From Icerya purchasi (Eukaryota > Arthropoda > Insecta > Hemiptera > Monophlebidae), in contig CM077115.1 in the NCBI GenBank assembly GCA_039619475.1, positions 137,714,172-137,778,171 of the forward strand: a stretch of 64,000 nt of DNA. Direction: 5' to 3'. The notes beneath the pieces were generated by a model. It saw only the letters and a list, made by a program, of their open reading frames with translations. It was not told the origin of the DNA and did no database searches. Both the position numbers and the translations under genes were made by a program. Every line of letters starts with the position of its first letter. Position 1 is the first letter of the stretch. This document shows positions 48,206 through 60,774 of this stretch, in pieces.

Positions 48206-49220
48206 ACAGGTATAAAAATGCATTTTCTTAAAAAGAATCATTATATTTTACACTATATATATGTTAATGATTATGTCATTCTTATATCGACAATAATAAG
48301 AAAGTGCTGTAAAGAAACTGTGTGTAACGAAATCTGTAATATTTTTATGTTATTCCTATGCCGGGAGTAATAAGAAAATCCGCAACATTCTTGCGTCACG
48401 CTTAGAAGACATTTACTTCATTTTACGAATAATGGCATAGTCAGTTGAAACTGAGTCTTTTATAAGAATTATGGAAGACCGATATCGGTGGATTTAAAAG
48501 GTCTCTTCATGTCGAGAACTTAAGGATCCGGTTTTTTATACATGTAAAATTAATCGCATCACTCTATAAATTAATGTTACAAAATTTACGATTATAATTC
48601 ATAATTTATTCGAGCCCAACTAATATTGTTTTCTATAAATATTACAGATATGCATTCTTTTTTAATCGTTCTTGACCCACAAATGGGAGCAAAATGATTT
48701 TTGATAATTCTGTCTATTTTAAGAAACTTGTTTCTTCAAAAATCACACTAATAGCGACAGTGTTGGTAAATCAACTTTTAAAGTAAATGAAGTATTAGAG
48801 AATGCAAAATTAAAATTTTTTCCATAACTTTCATGGGAGGAAACTTTAAAATGAACCTCAACATCAGTATTGCCTTTATCATTAGGAGGGATCTTTTTAC
48901 GTAACTACGGCTGTGAATCTTTACACTTCTAAGATTTTTTTTTCCTCTTTTCAATCGTTTTAGCGAACTGACAGAGTTACGAATAATTTTCTAAAGGTTT
49001 TATTTGAAGTATGAATCTTCCAGTGTAAAAACGGCATATTTAATATAACAAAAAACGACTTATTCTTAATCTCATAGTGAATCGACCTCCCTCTACTGCC
49101 CATTTTTCTATGCTTGAAGAAAGGGTTTTCGCAGTCTTTGCAAAGGTTCTCAGTCTTACTCTTTTCAATATCTGCACTATATTATTATTGTTACACTTCC
49201 TTTCAATTTCTTTTCTTTAT
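48206..49220. other. no gene seen
   Basis: AT-rich sequence without recognised coding or repeat structure. Confidence 0.4.
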
Positions 49221-49226
49221 TCTTGA

Positions 49227-50040
49227 TTGACGATATCCGGGTTTTTTTATTTTTCTTCCCCCGAGATTGTAACTGCCAATGAAACTTTTAGTTCTCACCT
49301 TATTGCACTGGATCATATCCCTATCCTCATTCGTTATTCTATCTCTCCTTCTAAATTTTCTTTCATTGTTTTTACTTTTCGTTCCTTGTTGATTAATCTT
49401 TTATTGGCTAAAGGATGTAAAGGTACTATTACATGTGACAGATTTGGTCATAAAGCTTTGCAATACGTTAACCGCTAAAAGAGGAAAAGAATACTCATAG
49501 TAACCGACTTTTTAGCTTCCTTTTTACGATTAAAGAGAACGGAAATAAATTAAATGAGCAATGTTGAATGGCATATAAGAAGGATTATTATTAAACAGGA
49601 CAGATACTAGAGTAAAGTTTGAGCGGGTTCCAGCTGACTGTGGAATATTTGGAAATGAGATGGCCGACATGTTGGCAAGGGCGGATAATTATCTAATATA
49701 ATTTATAATACTGGAGAGAGGCAGTACACCATATAAGAACGGATTCAGATTCAGTGGGATGAAGAATACTCATAAAAGAATGAAACTAAAGTTAAAGTAT
49801 ATGCACACATTCAAAAGAAAACATCCATTAAACCATGGTTTTATGCAAACAGAAAATTAGAGATTATATTGTAAAATTAAATAGAAATTAGAATTCAGCA
49901 TTACAGTACGGCTAGCCATTTATTTAGAACGGCTGTAAAGAGTGATCCGATATTCAAAAAATGTAATGAAAAAAAGGAAGCTTTAGAACATTACATAAGG
50001 CAATGTACCAAAAGCACTAGAGGAAGAAATCGTTTAATAT
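49227..50040 (+). mobile_element. LINE remnant: endonuclease and RNase H pieces
   Basis: Near 49250-49360 the frame gives SSPEIVTANETF then DHIPILIRYSISP, the S-S-P...S-D-H-x-P-I end of an APE-type endonuclease. Near 49620-49690 the frame VPADCGIFGNEMADMLARAD is the RNase H terminal block (V-P-x-H-x-G-x-x-G-N-E-x-A-D). Further on comes HYIRQCTK-like sequence. The reverse transcriptase between is missing, so it is either one deleted element or two adjacent ones. Confidence 0.6.
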
Positions 50041-50800
50041 ATTTATGCTTGACTAACTGGAAAACATTAACGATTTCGACGATGATAATCATTAAGGAAC
50101 CATTGTCGGTACTTAGCGGAGAATTTTACAACTTTATTAAGGTCAGTCAGATAAATATTTAAAAGTCTAAACATTGGGAAAGCTGGCCAATGACGGGAGT
50201 CGGGCTTAAAAAAAAAATATTTGGGAAAAATAAAAAAGGTTAACAAGAGTGCGAAGATTTTTGTCTTTCTGATATCTCTGCATATGGAAGAAAAGACTGG
50301 TTTTGTTTCATATATAAAAGAAAAAATAAAATAAAAGGAAAAATAGGTTTGGAAAACAAAAGAGGACACTGAACGATAATGCGAACTTGTCAAAAATATA
50401 TACGCGAGACCCAGAAATCGATATTGTGTACGCATCTTCTCAGTTAATGAAAAATCGTACTTTTTCGCGATATGATAAATCACCATTATTCGATATTGCA
50501 CTTTCACCAGACGCACGCCTGGCAATAACAAGAATGAATAATTCTGGGAACGTGGAACGCGGTCGACCTCTTAATGTGAAAATAATAAAATTCTACGGAG
50601 AAAACATGTCTTAGTGTAATTCCGGAAAACAGACTTTACAACGGAGACACACTGTTTAAAACAAAGACTGAATTTGTTAAACTTTCATGAAAATCAGAAT
50701 AAATGGGCCAATCATATTATGTATATACATGTATGTATATATATTACAAGGGGAACTAAAAATTTATAGCGTTTTATAAAGTGATTTTGCACACATATTT
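50041..50800. other. no gene seen
   Basis: The 154-aa minus ORF (50067-50531) is rich in Phe and Tyr with no domain. It is best explained by base composition. The plus ORF 50387-50614 is also not recognised. Confidence 0.4.
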
Positions 50801-50803
50801 CTA

Positions 50804-50960
50804 ACTTACTATAAAGTTATATGTAAAAATGCAATAAACAAATGGAAAACTATTAAATATATTGAAAACATGTCAGTATATTATAATTGTTTTTAATATA
50901 TTTAGTTTTCCATTTGTCTATTGCATTTTCACATATAATTTTATATAATATGTATAGTGT
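50804..50960. mobile_element. hairpin of about 155 bp
   Basis: The left arm ATATGTAAAAATGCAATAAA and CAAATGGAAAACTATTAAAT is mirrored by ATTTAGTTTTCCATTTGTCT and ATTGCATTTTCACATATAAT on the right. The loop is near 50865-50890. No coding. Confidence 0.7.
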
Positions 50961-51059
50961 TTTTAATTATAAATTCTGCAAATGTCTGTATGGTGTAATT
51001 TAGGGCGGCCGTCAGCGAGGGGCGAAGGAGGAGCTGGGTCCTTCCCTTTGCTCGACTGA

Positions 51060-51300
51060 TTTGCGTACACCTTAATCATACTCTGTTATCTTTATATTTT
51101 TATTTTTATTTAATACCCTCCTCAATCTGTGATCTTAATCATGTTTTCTTTGAGTGTTGCTCTCTTTCGGCTGAACGTACTGCTCTATATTCTTATTCGT
51201 TCTTAGGCTTTCTAATCTTTATTGCGCCTCTTACATCTTATCCATTTTCTCTCTGTCCGTCATCGTAATTCCTAATTTCTTCATTCTTTTAATTTACTGA
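51060..51300 (+). mobile_element. LINE C-terminal remnant
   Basis: The frame ICDLNHVFFECCSLSAERTA near 51128-51190 is the terminal C-D-x-x-H-V-F-x-E-C segment shared with the LINE ends at 41640 and 60040. Nothing clear follows. Confidence 0.55.
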
Positions 51301-53455
51301 CTCTTCCTTTTCTAATTTTAGGTTCTTCGACACTGAATTTCCTTGCAATCCGTCACCTACGGTTTGAAAACAGTTTGCTTCCCCGACCGCTTTTCCGTTT
51401 TCCACCTCCATCTTCTCTGATTTGCTCTTCTACTCTTCTATTTCTGACTTTATACATGACATGTTGATCGTGTATCTTTTTTGAATGCTCCTCCGTCACT
51501 ACTGAATTTTTCTCTTTCAACTCGTCACTTTTACTAATATACCTATTACTTATAGTGCGTCATTCACCCTCCCCTTTTTTTCTCCTCTCCCCCATTACAC
51601 CGGTTCTTGTATTATTTCTGTCTACTATCTTTGATCGTGTAAAAATCGAATTATACTTTCCTTTCTTTCTCCAGTTCTTAAGGTAAAGTTTCTGTTAATG
51701 AACCCGCAAAAAAAAACTCGTTCTCGAACGAAGGTGCCGTGTTAGTGTGTGCTCCTTTGTCAAAAAAAAAAAAAAGAAAAGAAAACAGATAAAGAAATTC
51801 AAGTTTGCTGGCGGTTCTACTATCAATCATTTCGCCGGTATCTCCGTCGGAAGATTTGCGAGAAAATTTCGTCTAGATTTTTATTTGTAACGTTTTCGAA
51901 AGAAATGACTCAGCAACATTTTTCCAGACAGAAATGGCTTCCCTTATAAAAAAGAAAATATGCAATTGGCACATCCATTTCCTGGAGCGTTAAAATGCTC
52001 ATATTCTGTCATACATCCGAGGTAGAATTTGTTCTAAATTGGGACAGATTTTAATTCTTACTTTCACGACTTATTCAGAAGGACAGACACTCCTGCGATG
52101 AACTGAACAGCCCTTCTTCACATCTATAAAGATACTGTAAAAAGCAACCGTCAGCGAACCATAATTTATCGTACGGCTGAGCTATTCGCTTAATGAAGAA
52201 TTTAAGTTCACTGTTGCGTGAAAAAAATATAATCATCCGAAGAAATTTTTGAACTGTTAGCAATCGTTCCATTCGGCATTTAATTTTACTTCTCTTTCGA
52301 AACTGGCTGCAGAATTAGTAACGAATTACACACGCCTAAAGGGAGCAAAAGAAACGGCAATGATCTGCTGACAGTTCTTTTTTCCATCGAATTTGATTTT
52401 TCTAAACGTTTACAATGTTAATTTTTATTTTCCCACCGTCTCAGTATTACATTGCTCATCTAGTTCATGTTTGTTTTAGTTCGATTTTTAATTTGTCGTA
52501 GAAATGAACGAGATAATATAAAACCAAAATATTTTGTCTTCTTTCGATTCTTCCTATGCTTTATTAATAGCCTTTGTTTAGGAACATTTTTTTTTTCGTT
52601 CACATTCGCTTCGCGGCTTCTTTTTTATACTTCATTACGGGACAATATTTTGCTAAATTCCTATTCGTTCATTTTTTTAAAATTTTCTTTCTATCGTTGT
52701 ATTGCCCACGATGGGCATTTTATAAAGAATGTTTTTTGCCAGCAAAACAACAAAAGCTGTTTCTTTAAAGAGATAAACGTCATTCATATTTATCGACTTA
52801 ATTCAATATTATTCCGTTGAGATGTTCAAATCATAGGAAAAAACGGACGACAACCAGCTCTTTATTTATCGCCCGGCTAACAGTTTAGGACTTGGTGTAC
52901 AATCCAGCCATTCGGAATTTTCGGCACTCTAGAGACCTTATTTTTTTTTTTATCCGACCTCGTTACGTCAAAACGCATAATTTTGTAGTTCTATTTCTTA
53001 TCGAATCTGTCTAGTCTTTTCATTGAATTTTTCTAAATAGACATCCTTTTAAGAGTATTGCAGAGCCGAGCAAAATTTTTTTAACCAGCAGTTAGGTATA
53101 AAATTATAATAGGGAATTTTAAAGTGACAAAATGTGTGCATTGCATTATTTTGAAGGATTAAATGAAAATTAAATAGAATACAGTATTTATTGTGAATCT
53201 CAGGATTAATGAAATTTAGCGATTTCTGTTCATTTTCGAAAGATTTGAATGAAGTTTTAACATATAATTCTCAAATAGTTTCGTTATATCGGTTAAAAAT
53301 AACAACAAAATAGTATTAATATCACTTCCAATTAAATGTGTTGTCGAAACGGTCTGCAATAACTGAAATTCACAAAATTCCGAATGTTGGTAATATACAT
53401 ATAGTAAACAATTATAAACCAGTAAATAAAAAATATCAAGGGTAAATCCAGAAAG
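51300..53455. other. no gene seen
   Basis: Mixed sequence. C/T-rich portions at 51300-51700 could be decayed LINE. ORFs at 51749, 52075 and 52467 match no family. Confidence 0.4.
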
Positions 53456-53459
53456 ACAT

Positions 53460-53489
53460 TTGTGTGTGTGTGTGTGTGTGGGGGGGGGG
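53460..53489. repeat. (TG)n followed by poly-G
   Basis: Ten TG units and then nine G residues. Confidence 0.95.
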
Positions 53490-55560
53490 ATTATATAATT
53501 CCGTAAAATCTTCTACAGTAGGCGGTAGATTTGAGAAATACCCCTTGTTTCATAAAGAAAATCAAATAGCGACCTTTATAGAAATTCATAAAAATGTTTT
53601 AAAAATCCATAATTATTACAATTTTTAATTTAAATTTTGTTTTATTTTTTAGGGGGTGAAAAATAAAACGAAATTATAGAATTCTAGCTAAAATGGTAGT
53701 TTAGAAATAGTAAAAGAGGTAGTATTTCTTATTAGACTTTTCTTTTATTTTTGTTAGTATTCCGATCCGAATTCTCCTTGTCTGTGAGCAAGTTTAAATA
53801 TATATTTCTCATTGAACTATTTTTAATTAAAATTGCAAAATAAAAATTAAAAATAATTAAAAATGGCAAAAGACCGATGACAGTGTTCGGTTTAAATCAG
53901 AGTAATAACGTAACATCATTAATAGTGTCCCAGAAAGCAGTATTAAATATTAGTTATTAAAATCCGTAGGTAAAATTTGCATAGGATAAATTAGGTTTTT
54001 ATGTTGTAACAAATTTTATCATAGCGGTTTTGGTTCTTTAGAGGGAAAATGTCCCATATCCCCTTCCCGTCGTGGATCCCCCGCTGCAAAAACAGAATTT
54101 CAATTTCAACCAATTTGCCTTTAAATTTGTTTCTTGCGAAAAAATAGGCAAAAAAATCGTCATGTGTCACCATCGCAAGAACTCATTATACATGATAAGG
54201 AGAAAAATGGTGTTTTCGGTGTACTCCGCCATTGACTAAAAAGATAATTACGTTTCCATCCGCTGATTTTGGAACGATTTTTTTTTATTCCGTAATATAA
54301 TGTTTCGCGGCATCTGTGGGCGGCTCCGCCCGATTTAAAAACTTTATACTCCTATGGAAGATCACACGCTTTCTGTTAAGGATTACTGCTGTGTAGACCT
54401 TCCGACGATTAATCAATAAAAGCGAAAAAAAAAGTATTTATGCTTAAATGGATATTTAACGCTAAAAATACTCAGTTACGCGGACAGATATGATTTTCGT
54501 AACCTTTCTTTAGTCACTCTTGACTTGGTATACTACCTTTTCCTTATTATTTTTTTTAACCTAAGTTTCTTCCAAATACGTTATTTTAAAATCCACTTAA
54601 AATATAACATTCAAATCGCCTATAGAGAGAAGTGTATTTAATAGTAAATAAAAATGTAAGTTACATGTGCAAAAATTTCACGACATACGTCGAAAAAAAA
54701 AAGATATTAAAAAAGATCCGAATACACGAAACAAAAATGGATACCGAACAATCCTGAATCTAAACCGTTAGACAAGTGGTGTGATATAGGGTTGAAACTA
54801 AATGAATTAAAAAAATGAAAAAAATAATATAACATCGTGTATTTGCTGTATCGTTAATTTAGAACGGTCAGCAATTTAAATTGGTAGCAGCGACATGTTT
54901 TGCAGTAGTAATGCGTTAGTAAGAAATCAATTTAAATGTCACATTTTTTGTTTGTCGCGTAAGTTTTTATTATTTTCTATCGATTTAGCCACGAGGTCTA
55001 CAAAAGTTGTTTAAATTTTTCAATATTTCCTAATTTATCCACATCATATTTATAGCTAACTGGTTTTATACAAAAATTAAAATAGATTACGTACAATATA
55101 CATATATATACATATTACACTATATGAAACTCGATCCTTCGAACTTTACCAGCGGGAGATTCCCTGAATTTCCAGAACTTCTATAATTTTCTTAGGAGAG
55201 TCGATTTTCACAAAAGGGAATAAATGTCCCATAAGCCTAACGCCAAAACGGTAGACATTTCATTGCAGAATATTTCATTTCGCCGGGCGAAAGAAGGGCA
55301 CAGTCAAGTGCGATACAAAAACATTGTAGATCTCGTTATCGAATTTTCTTATTAGCTGCGGTGAAAGAATGACACATAACCATTAATAATATGTATATGC
55401 GATATATGTAAAGTATAATATGTGGACAGAGAGGCAGGACGTATATTTACTGTTTGATTTCGGTTTCACAAAAAATAAATTTCGTTTGAAGTTATGCAGA
55501 CAAATTCGTACAATCACGAAATAGCGCTGAATGAAGAAAAACAAAACGCGTTACACTTAC
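53490..55560. other. no gene seen
   Basis: AT-rich. The ORF 53991-54173 (-) is not recognised. Confidence 0.4.
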
Positions 55561-56345
55561 CGGTGAACATTAGAAGGCGCATGATGGAAATTGTTTTAGT
55601 CGATTTGCCGGGACTGACTTAGGTCGTCTTTAACATTTCGAACGATTCAACTAGACTCATTTATAAATTGCGATAAGCTGAAAAATGCTTCGAGGTTAAG
55701 CGCGTTCCGCAAAAATTTTCGCTGCGCGCACCGAAATCAACTGAGCAGGGACTGTAGTAAGCGCTGCCTGAATTTTACATAAAGTGGAGAAAATAAGACG
55801 ACGAATGTGGGGAAAATCGCGACACGAAGGTAGTAGTCGACTTGTTTGTTTAATGGATGATGATGGAGAGTGCCCGGTGTACCGGCTCCGACGTTAACGT
55901 TGAGGTACCGAGTAGAAATCAGTAGAGCGAACACTGATGTACAAATGATGAACTAGTTCAGATTAAAAGGTTAATTTCTTCAATAACATCGTCGTGTAGA
56001 ACACGTTTTTACGTGGATTCATTGTTGATGATAAGAACAACTTGGGAAATATCGTGTACGGTCCGGGCCGAGAGAGAACTTGTTATATGTTCAACTACCG
56101 ATGTTAAGAAGCGAAGAACTGAGTGGATACGATTTAATGAAAGCAGTTCCATAAAATGATTATACTGCTGCTTTCCAGTTAGAAGTCTCTTCAGCTCTTG
56201 TTGTTCGCAGTCACAACGCGTTATCGTAGCGGTGTGAATGATCGATGAGTTGAAGTCATTACTGCATATTGGTAGAGTAAACAAAAAAACTGCGAGAGAA
56301 GATAGTGCGCGCTTGAGGCTCCGAGAGAAGCAGTCGCGAGCCAAA
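55561..56345 (-). promoter_or_regulatory. candidate 5' non-coding exon and promoter region of otopetrin
   Basis: A GC-richer stretch upstream of otopetrin exon 1 on the minus strand. A consensus donor, CACCG|GTAAGTG, lies at its low-coordinate end (exon end about 55564). The open frame 56344-56009, 111 codons starting MARDCFSRSLKRALSSLAVF, has a signal-like hydrophobic stretch but no recognisable domain and ends at a stop before the donor. A 5' UTR with an upstream ORF is one reading. A separate small secreted-protein gene is another. Confidence 0.3.
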
Positions 56346-57325
56346 AAGCAATTTAGCGGGCCAAGATATTCTCTGTAAAATAATCGAATTCGTTTATTTT
56401 CACTACCGTCTCCTCGTTAACTTCGAGTAATCATCCTTTTTAGTTCTGAGTTGGGATAAGGGCGGAATGTGAAAAAAAAAGTCTAAAACAAGAGTCTAAA
56501 ACAAAAACATGGAACAAGTAATATATTTCATATATACATATATATATATATATATATATGTGTGTAATGTAATAAACCGCGAACATTATAGTTACACGAT
56601 AAATATGAATAGTATAAATAAAATAAAATTATATAAAAATAATACTAAATTAAAAGTAATTTTATTTGTATAACTCAATCTCACTGCCATGGCGACGTCA
56701 GTCTTTCTATAATAGTTACGGCGACGAGTAAATTTCAATTGCCTACGTTATCTTTAAAAAAAATAATGCTAGTAATTTACCGTTTGCTTAGCAATTTCTA
56801 TTACTACAACTTTCTTAATGCGCTTGCGTGACGTAAAAACGGAGTGCAACTTCCGTAACACCAAAAAGCGCAAAAACGTAAACGAATTTTTATATTATCC
56901 CTGATATAAGAATGACGTATAATACGAGCAAAAATTGTGTATAAATACGTGGTGTATACGTATACACGTGTAACTGTGTTTAGAGAAAATGATTTTGATG
57001 AAATTCACGAATTAGGAGTTTTTAGCGGTTTAGATAAATCGATCAGCGAGGGGTCTGATGGTCGAGAAAATTCTACAAAATGAGCGCAACTGTAAAAGGG
57101 AGGCGATCAATATTTAAGTGATCATCGTATTTTTGGAGGGTTTCTTGAAAATAGTTCACTTATTTACACCATTGTGTACAAAATAATAAATTTAAACTTA
57201 CGTTGTTAATTAAAAATAAATAAAGACATAATATCTTTGTTTAAAGTTTGTTTAAAGACGAAATTTATGTTTTATACAACGGATTTAATTATTATGTCAA
57301 TTTCAAAATATACAGGATGCCATCA
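56346..57325. other. no gene seen; TA tract at about 56534-56560
   Basis: AT-rich with a short TA/TG microsatellite. No coding signal. Confidence 0.4.
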
Positions 57326-57327
57326 TT

Positions 57328-57550
57328 AGGGCCGTATCTACACCAAAATTGGGGGGGGGCGAAAATATTTTAATAAATATACATATATATATATATGTGT
57401 GTGTGTGTGTTTGATCATGAAATATATTTATTAATAAATGCTACACTAAAGCATTGTAATCAGTTATCGTATATGCAATATTTGAACACTACAATAAAAA
57501 CAAATAAAAATAGTCGTTTCCACAGAACTCATAAAAATTTTAATTTTGTT
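57328..57550. repeat. partial second copy of the hAT-type MITE at 9059
   Basis: Starts GGGCCGTATCTACACC and shares GATCATGAAATATATTTATT, GTATATGCAATATTTGAACA and CTACAATA with the element at 9059-9401. The right terminus is not found. A G-run and TG tract lie within it. Confidence 0.7.
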
Positions 57551-57559
57551 TTCTATTCT

Positions 57560-58080
57560 GATGGCCATTATTATAGAGTTCTTTACAAATGATAATTTTG
57601 TTATTTGGGTTTGTCCGAACCGAACGATTACTTACCAAACATGCGGCGAAAGAGTCTCGTAAAATATAAAAGAGAGGAAGAAAATAGTAAAGTGGCGAGG
57701 AAAGCTAGAGAGAAAAAGGAAGGCAATTGAATTAAGTCAAACAGATGTAACGTCAACGAAGATCAAGCAAAAGAAAAGAACAGCAGTTTACTTACCGAGT
57801 ACGATAGGAATGCAAGACAGAGTTAGAGATGTTACAGGGGATAAAGGAAAAAGGAATTAACGAAGGTGATAATGACTTAATACTACTTCAGAACAAAAAG
57901 ATAATGCGCAAGAAATTGAACAAAGCGGACTGAGTAAATTCATCGTTTTCTTAAAAAATAATGTACTTAGCACCATGGTTGTCACTACGCTTCGAACCTC
58001 CACAATGCATTCAAAATATAACAAGTAAGCCAGCAAACGTTACGGTCACTCTACGTTTAGATAGGGCCCACACACTGTCA
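57560..58080. other. no gene seen
   Basis: Purine-rich from 57650 to 57920, which may be a decayed LINE 3' part on the minus strand. The plus ORF 57961-58179 runs into the next repeat and is chance. Confidence 0.35.
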
Positions 58081-58081
58081 C

Positions 58082-58398
58082 TTTTAAGGCCGAATATTGA
58101 ACCCATAGCTAACGCGTATAGCGCACGCACAGCACACGAACTGCCGACGCCCACGTTTTTTCCAAATACTACATATTGAACCTAGCTCACGCGCACAACC
58201 TGCGCCCATGTTTCTGACGTAACGAATAGATTTTAAAAAAAAGTTTGAAACAACTCACACGCCCATGAAAACTGTGTTTTTCGCATAGGCGACCCACGCG
58301 TAGGCTGGGTTCAATATGCGGCACTCCATTTAAATACATGTTTTATAGAACAAAATCTGGGTGGGCTGTGCGTGGGCTTCGTTCAATATGCGGCGGAG
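58082..58398 (-). repeat. TATTGAAC-module repeat, copy 2 (inverted relative to copy 1)
   Basis: It has four modules: GCCGAATATTGAACCCATAG near 58090, CATATTGAACCTAGCTCACG near 58168, the inverse CTGGGTTCAATATGCGGCAC near 58303, and CTTCGTTCAATATGCGGCGG near 58378. The order (two direct, two inverse) suggests one copy nested in another. The flank CTCCATTTAAATACATG matches copy 1 in reverse. Confidence 0.75.
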
Positions 58399-58587
58399 TT
58401 TAGAGTTACATTTTTAATTCAGTGAATACCGCAAAAAACCAAAATTATGAAAAAGATGAAATAAAGATTAATAAATTATTAATTTGTATCGTTTCACGCG
58501 TTGTTACTTCTTTTGTTTACAAATTGTACCTTAACTAGCTGTTGGTTTCTCCCGTAGTACAAGGTAATAATGTTTAAATTAATATTC

Positions 58588-59313
58588 ACTGATGCTATTA
58601 TCCTTTCTATTCGTTCTCTTCTCCACGATCTATCCTCATCGACGTCTACCCAGATTGACTTTCTTTGGATTCCCGGACATTGGGGCATTGATGGAAATGT
58701 AGCCGTCGACCTCCTTGCTAAAGCTGCTGCTTCCAATGGAAATTTTATTAGTAGGGTTCCAGCATACAGTATACTTCTTCCAACTAAATCCTGCCATCTT
58801 AGGCACTTTGTTTATGTTTCTCTTTTCGCTAATGCTAATTCCTTTTATCTTTTGATTAATCATGTTTCTCCTCCGCGTCCTTGGTTCTATGAGTTTCCCA
58901 GTTTGCGTCGGTCCATAATTACTAAATTATCTCGCCTCCGCGCTTCTCGCATAGTCTTCTTCCTTCTTCTCTAAATCGCTTTTCCTTGGCTGCATCTCGT
59001 AATTATCCATCGGATCCAGAAGGTTCCCCCAGTATGTTTGTGATGCTAATCACGTGCTCTTCGAGTGTTCTGGTTTATCTCGCGGGCATGAATTACTTTA
59101 TTATCATCTTTTAAAGCTTTATCTTCCTGCTCCTTTCAACGCCTCTTATGGTCTTTCTCTACCTATTCTATCAGTTGTTCCTGTTCTAGGGGTATTCTTT
59201 GATTCCATTGTCGACAAAATAAAAATATAATTTTGTTCTATTCCAGGCATCTATTCCATTTTGCTGGGCTAATGCTCTCTGGTAGCAAAACTAAGAGGGT
59301 AAAAAAAAAATAA
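58588..59313 (+). mobile_element. truncated LINE, RNase H to 3' end, copy 2
   Basis: Begins ACTGATGCTATTATCC, as does copy 1, and is nearly identical over about 720 bases to an A-rich tail. The frame covers SIRSLLHDLS, IDFLWIPGHWGIDGNVAVDL (with G-H-W in place of G-H-S) and LAKAAASNGN, ending at the same TTCTTCTCTAAATC stop. The terminal CDANHVLFECSGLSRGHELL is again in a different frame. The minus-strand ORF 58636-58863 is a shadow. Confidence 0.82.
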
Positions 59314-59739
59314 ATACATTTTTTTTAAATTTTATCTAGAATTTACGTATATTATAGTATTTTTTTTTTTTAATTTTATTTTTAAATTATCCTCTTTTTT
59401 TAAACTTATGCGTCTTTTGTCAAAATATTCATTGAAGTCAACCCTGTGCACCATTTCCGTAAGTCCCACAGCTTTTATCATTGTCGCATATGTTCTTTTC
59501 TTTTCTATGTTTTTTGTTTGCGCATAACTTGTATCTATGTAGACTGATTTGAATGATTCTATGTTCGTTAAAAAGTACACTACTAGTCAGCGGTGATACC
59601 GTGTGAGTATATCGATGAGTATCGATGAACGCAATACTTAGTAGTCATCAAAAAACGTTAAACAGATGTGGTCCGTTTAGACAATTTTTTTTTCATTTAT
59701 TAATATAACAAACGCCACTGACTCAAAATATTATCAATC

Positions 59740-60299
59740 TTGATTCATTCCTTAACTATTTTCCTCCTTCAGACATCCTTTCCTTATCCTCCACCAATCA
59801 CGTCAAACTTTGGCGGGACATTTATCCCTCCCTATTTTCTAATCGTCATTACCGTTTTATTCGGCCGATTCCTCGTTCTCTGTCTTGGTTTCATTCTATT
59901 CCTTTCGGTCGTCGTTCTGTCTCCCTAATTCGTTTCCGCATCAATCATTCTCTTCTCCCCTCCTCTCGCTTTCCATTTGCTCTATCGCCATCTCCTTATT
60001 GTTCTCTTCCCGATTGTGATCCTCCTCGTATATGTGTGATGCTGATCACATTTTCTTAGAGTGTCCTGCTCTTCGTAATGAACGCTCCCTTTTAAACAGT
60101 CAACTCTTGACATCGGGTCTCCCTATAACGCGTCCTATATCCTCTCCTTTCCTTCTTTTTCTGTGGTGCCTGTACTGCTGTCCTTTGTTGCGTTCATTTT
60201 TGACCGCCTAACTATTAAGATTTATAGCTTAACTTTTACTGTTGTTGGATAAATTCCGTTGGCGCGCCCTTTCAATAAATAAATAAAAAAAAAAAAAAA
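59740..60299 (+). mobile_element. second-type LINE 3' end with poly-A tail
   Basis: A C/T-rich coding-like strand. Near 60035-60080 the frame VCDADHIFLECPALRNERSL is the terminal C-D-A-D-H-x-F-x-E-C-P-A-L motif. It ends TCAATAAATAAATAAA and a poly-A tract at 60282-60299. It is distinct from the 41152/58588 pair. The word AAAATATTATCAAT is present at 59725-59738 and at 60325-60338, either a target duplication displaced by 25 bases or chance. Confidence 0.7.
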
Positions 60300-60646
60300 T
60301 ACTACAGGAACGTAATTTGAAACATTAAAATATTATCAATGTGTTAATTATCGTGGATAAATATAGATTCGAATAGAGAAAATGAATTTTAAACCGCTGT
60401 AACGCTATTTGCAAGCTTGTGTCATTTTCAAAAAAAGTTGATTTTCAGCGAGACAAAAAATTGAAGTATTACGCTATAAATTGAGAAATAAAATGTAAAA
60501 AAAAAAATACCCATTGATTTACTATAGAAATTTAATAGAAGCACGCTGAAAAGTAAAAAAAATGATTATTCGATAAAAAAAAATATTACATTTCAGAAGC
60601 ACCTTACGGTAATATTATGATAATTCTTATACAAAACTAATAATTA

Positions 60647-60770
60647 TAGTCCGTTCAACGAAAATCTGCCGATGGAAAAAGTCGATATAAATTGATATTT
60701 CTTATCCACTGATCATTAATGTCGATTTATATCGACTTTTTCCATCGGCACATTTTCGTTGAACGGACTA
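60647..60770. mobile_element. 124-bp palindromic MITE with TA target site
   Basis: TAGTCCGTTCAACGAAAATC on the left mirrors ATTTTCGTTGAACGGACTA on the right. The arms continue through GCCGATGGAAAAAGTCGATA and its inverse. TA is on both sides (60645-60646, 60771-60772). The central loop is about 30 bases near 60695-60722. Confidence 0.85.
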
Positions 60771-60774
60771 TAGT

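Noticed and set aside
50067..50531. 154-aa minus ORF, long for this region
   Set aside because: It is Phe/Tyr/Ile-rich with no domain, in AT-rich DNA next to LINE debris, and has no splice or promoter support.
58636..58863. 75-aa minus ORF duplicated at 41200-41427
   Set aside because: It is the antisense of the RNase H region in the two truncated LINE copies; the duplication reflects the repeat, not a gene family.
59725..60338. AAAATATTATCAAT as the target duplication of the LINE end at 59740-60299
   Set aside because: The right copy lies 25 bases past the poly-A tail, and a similar word occurs in the repeat at 20230, so shared repeat sequence is as likely.
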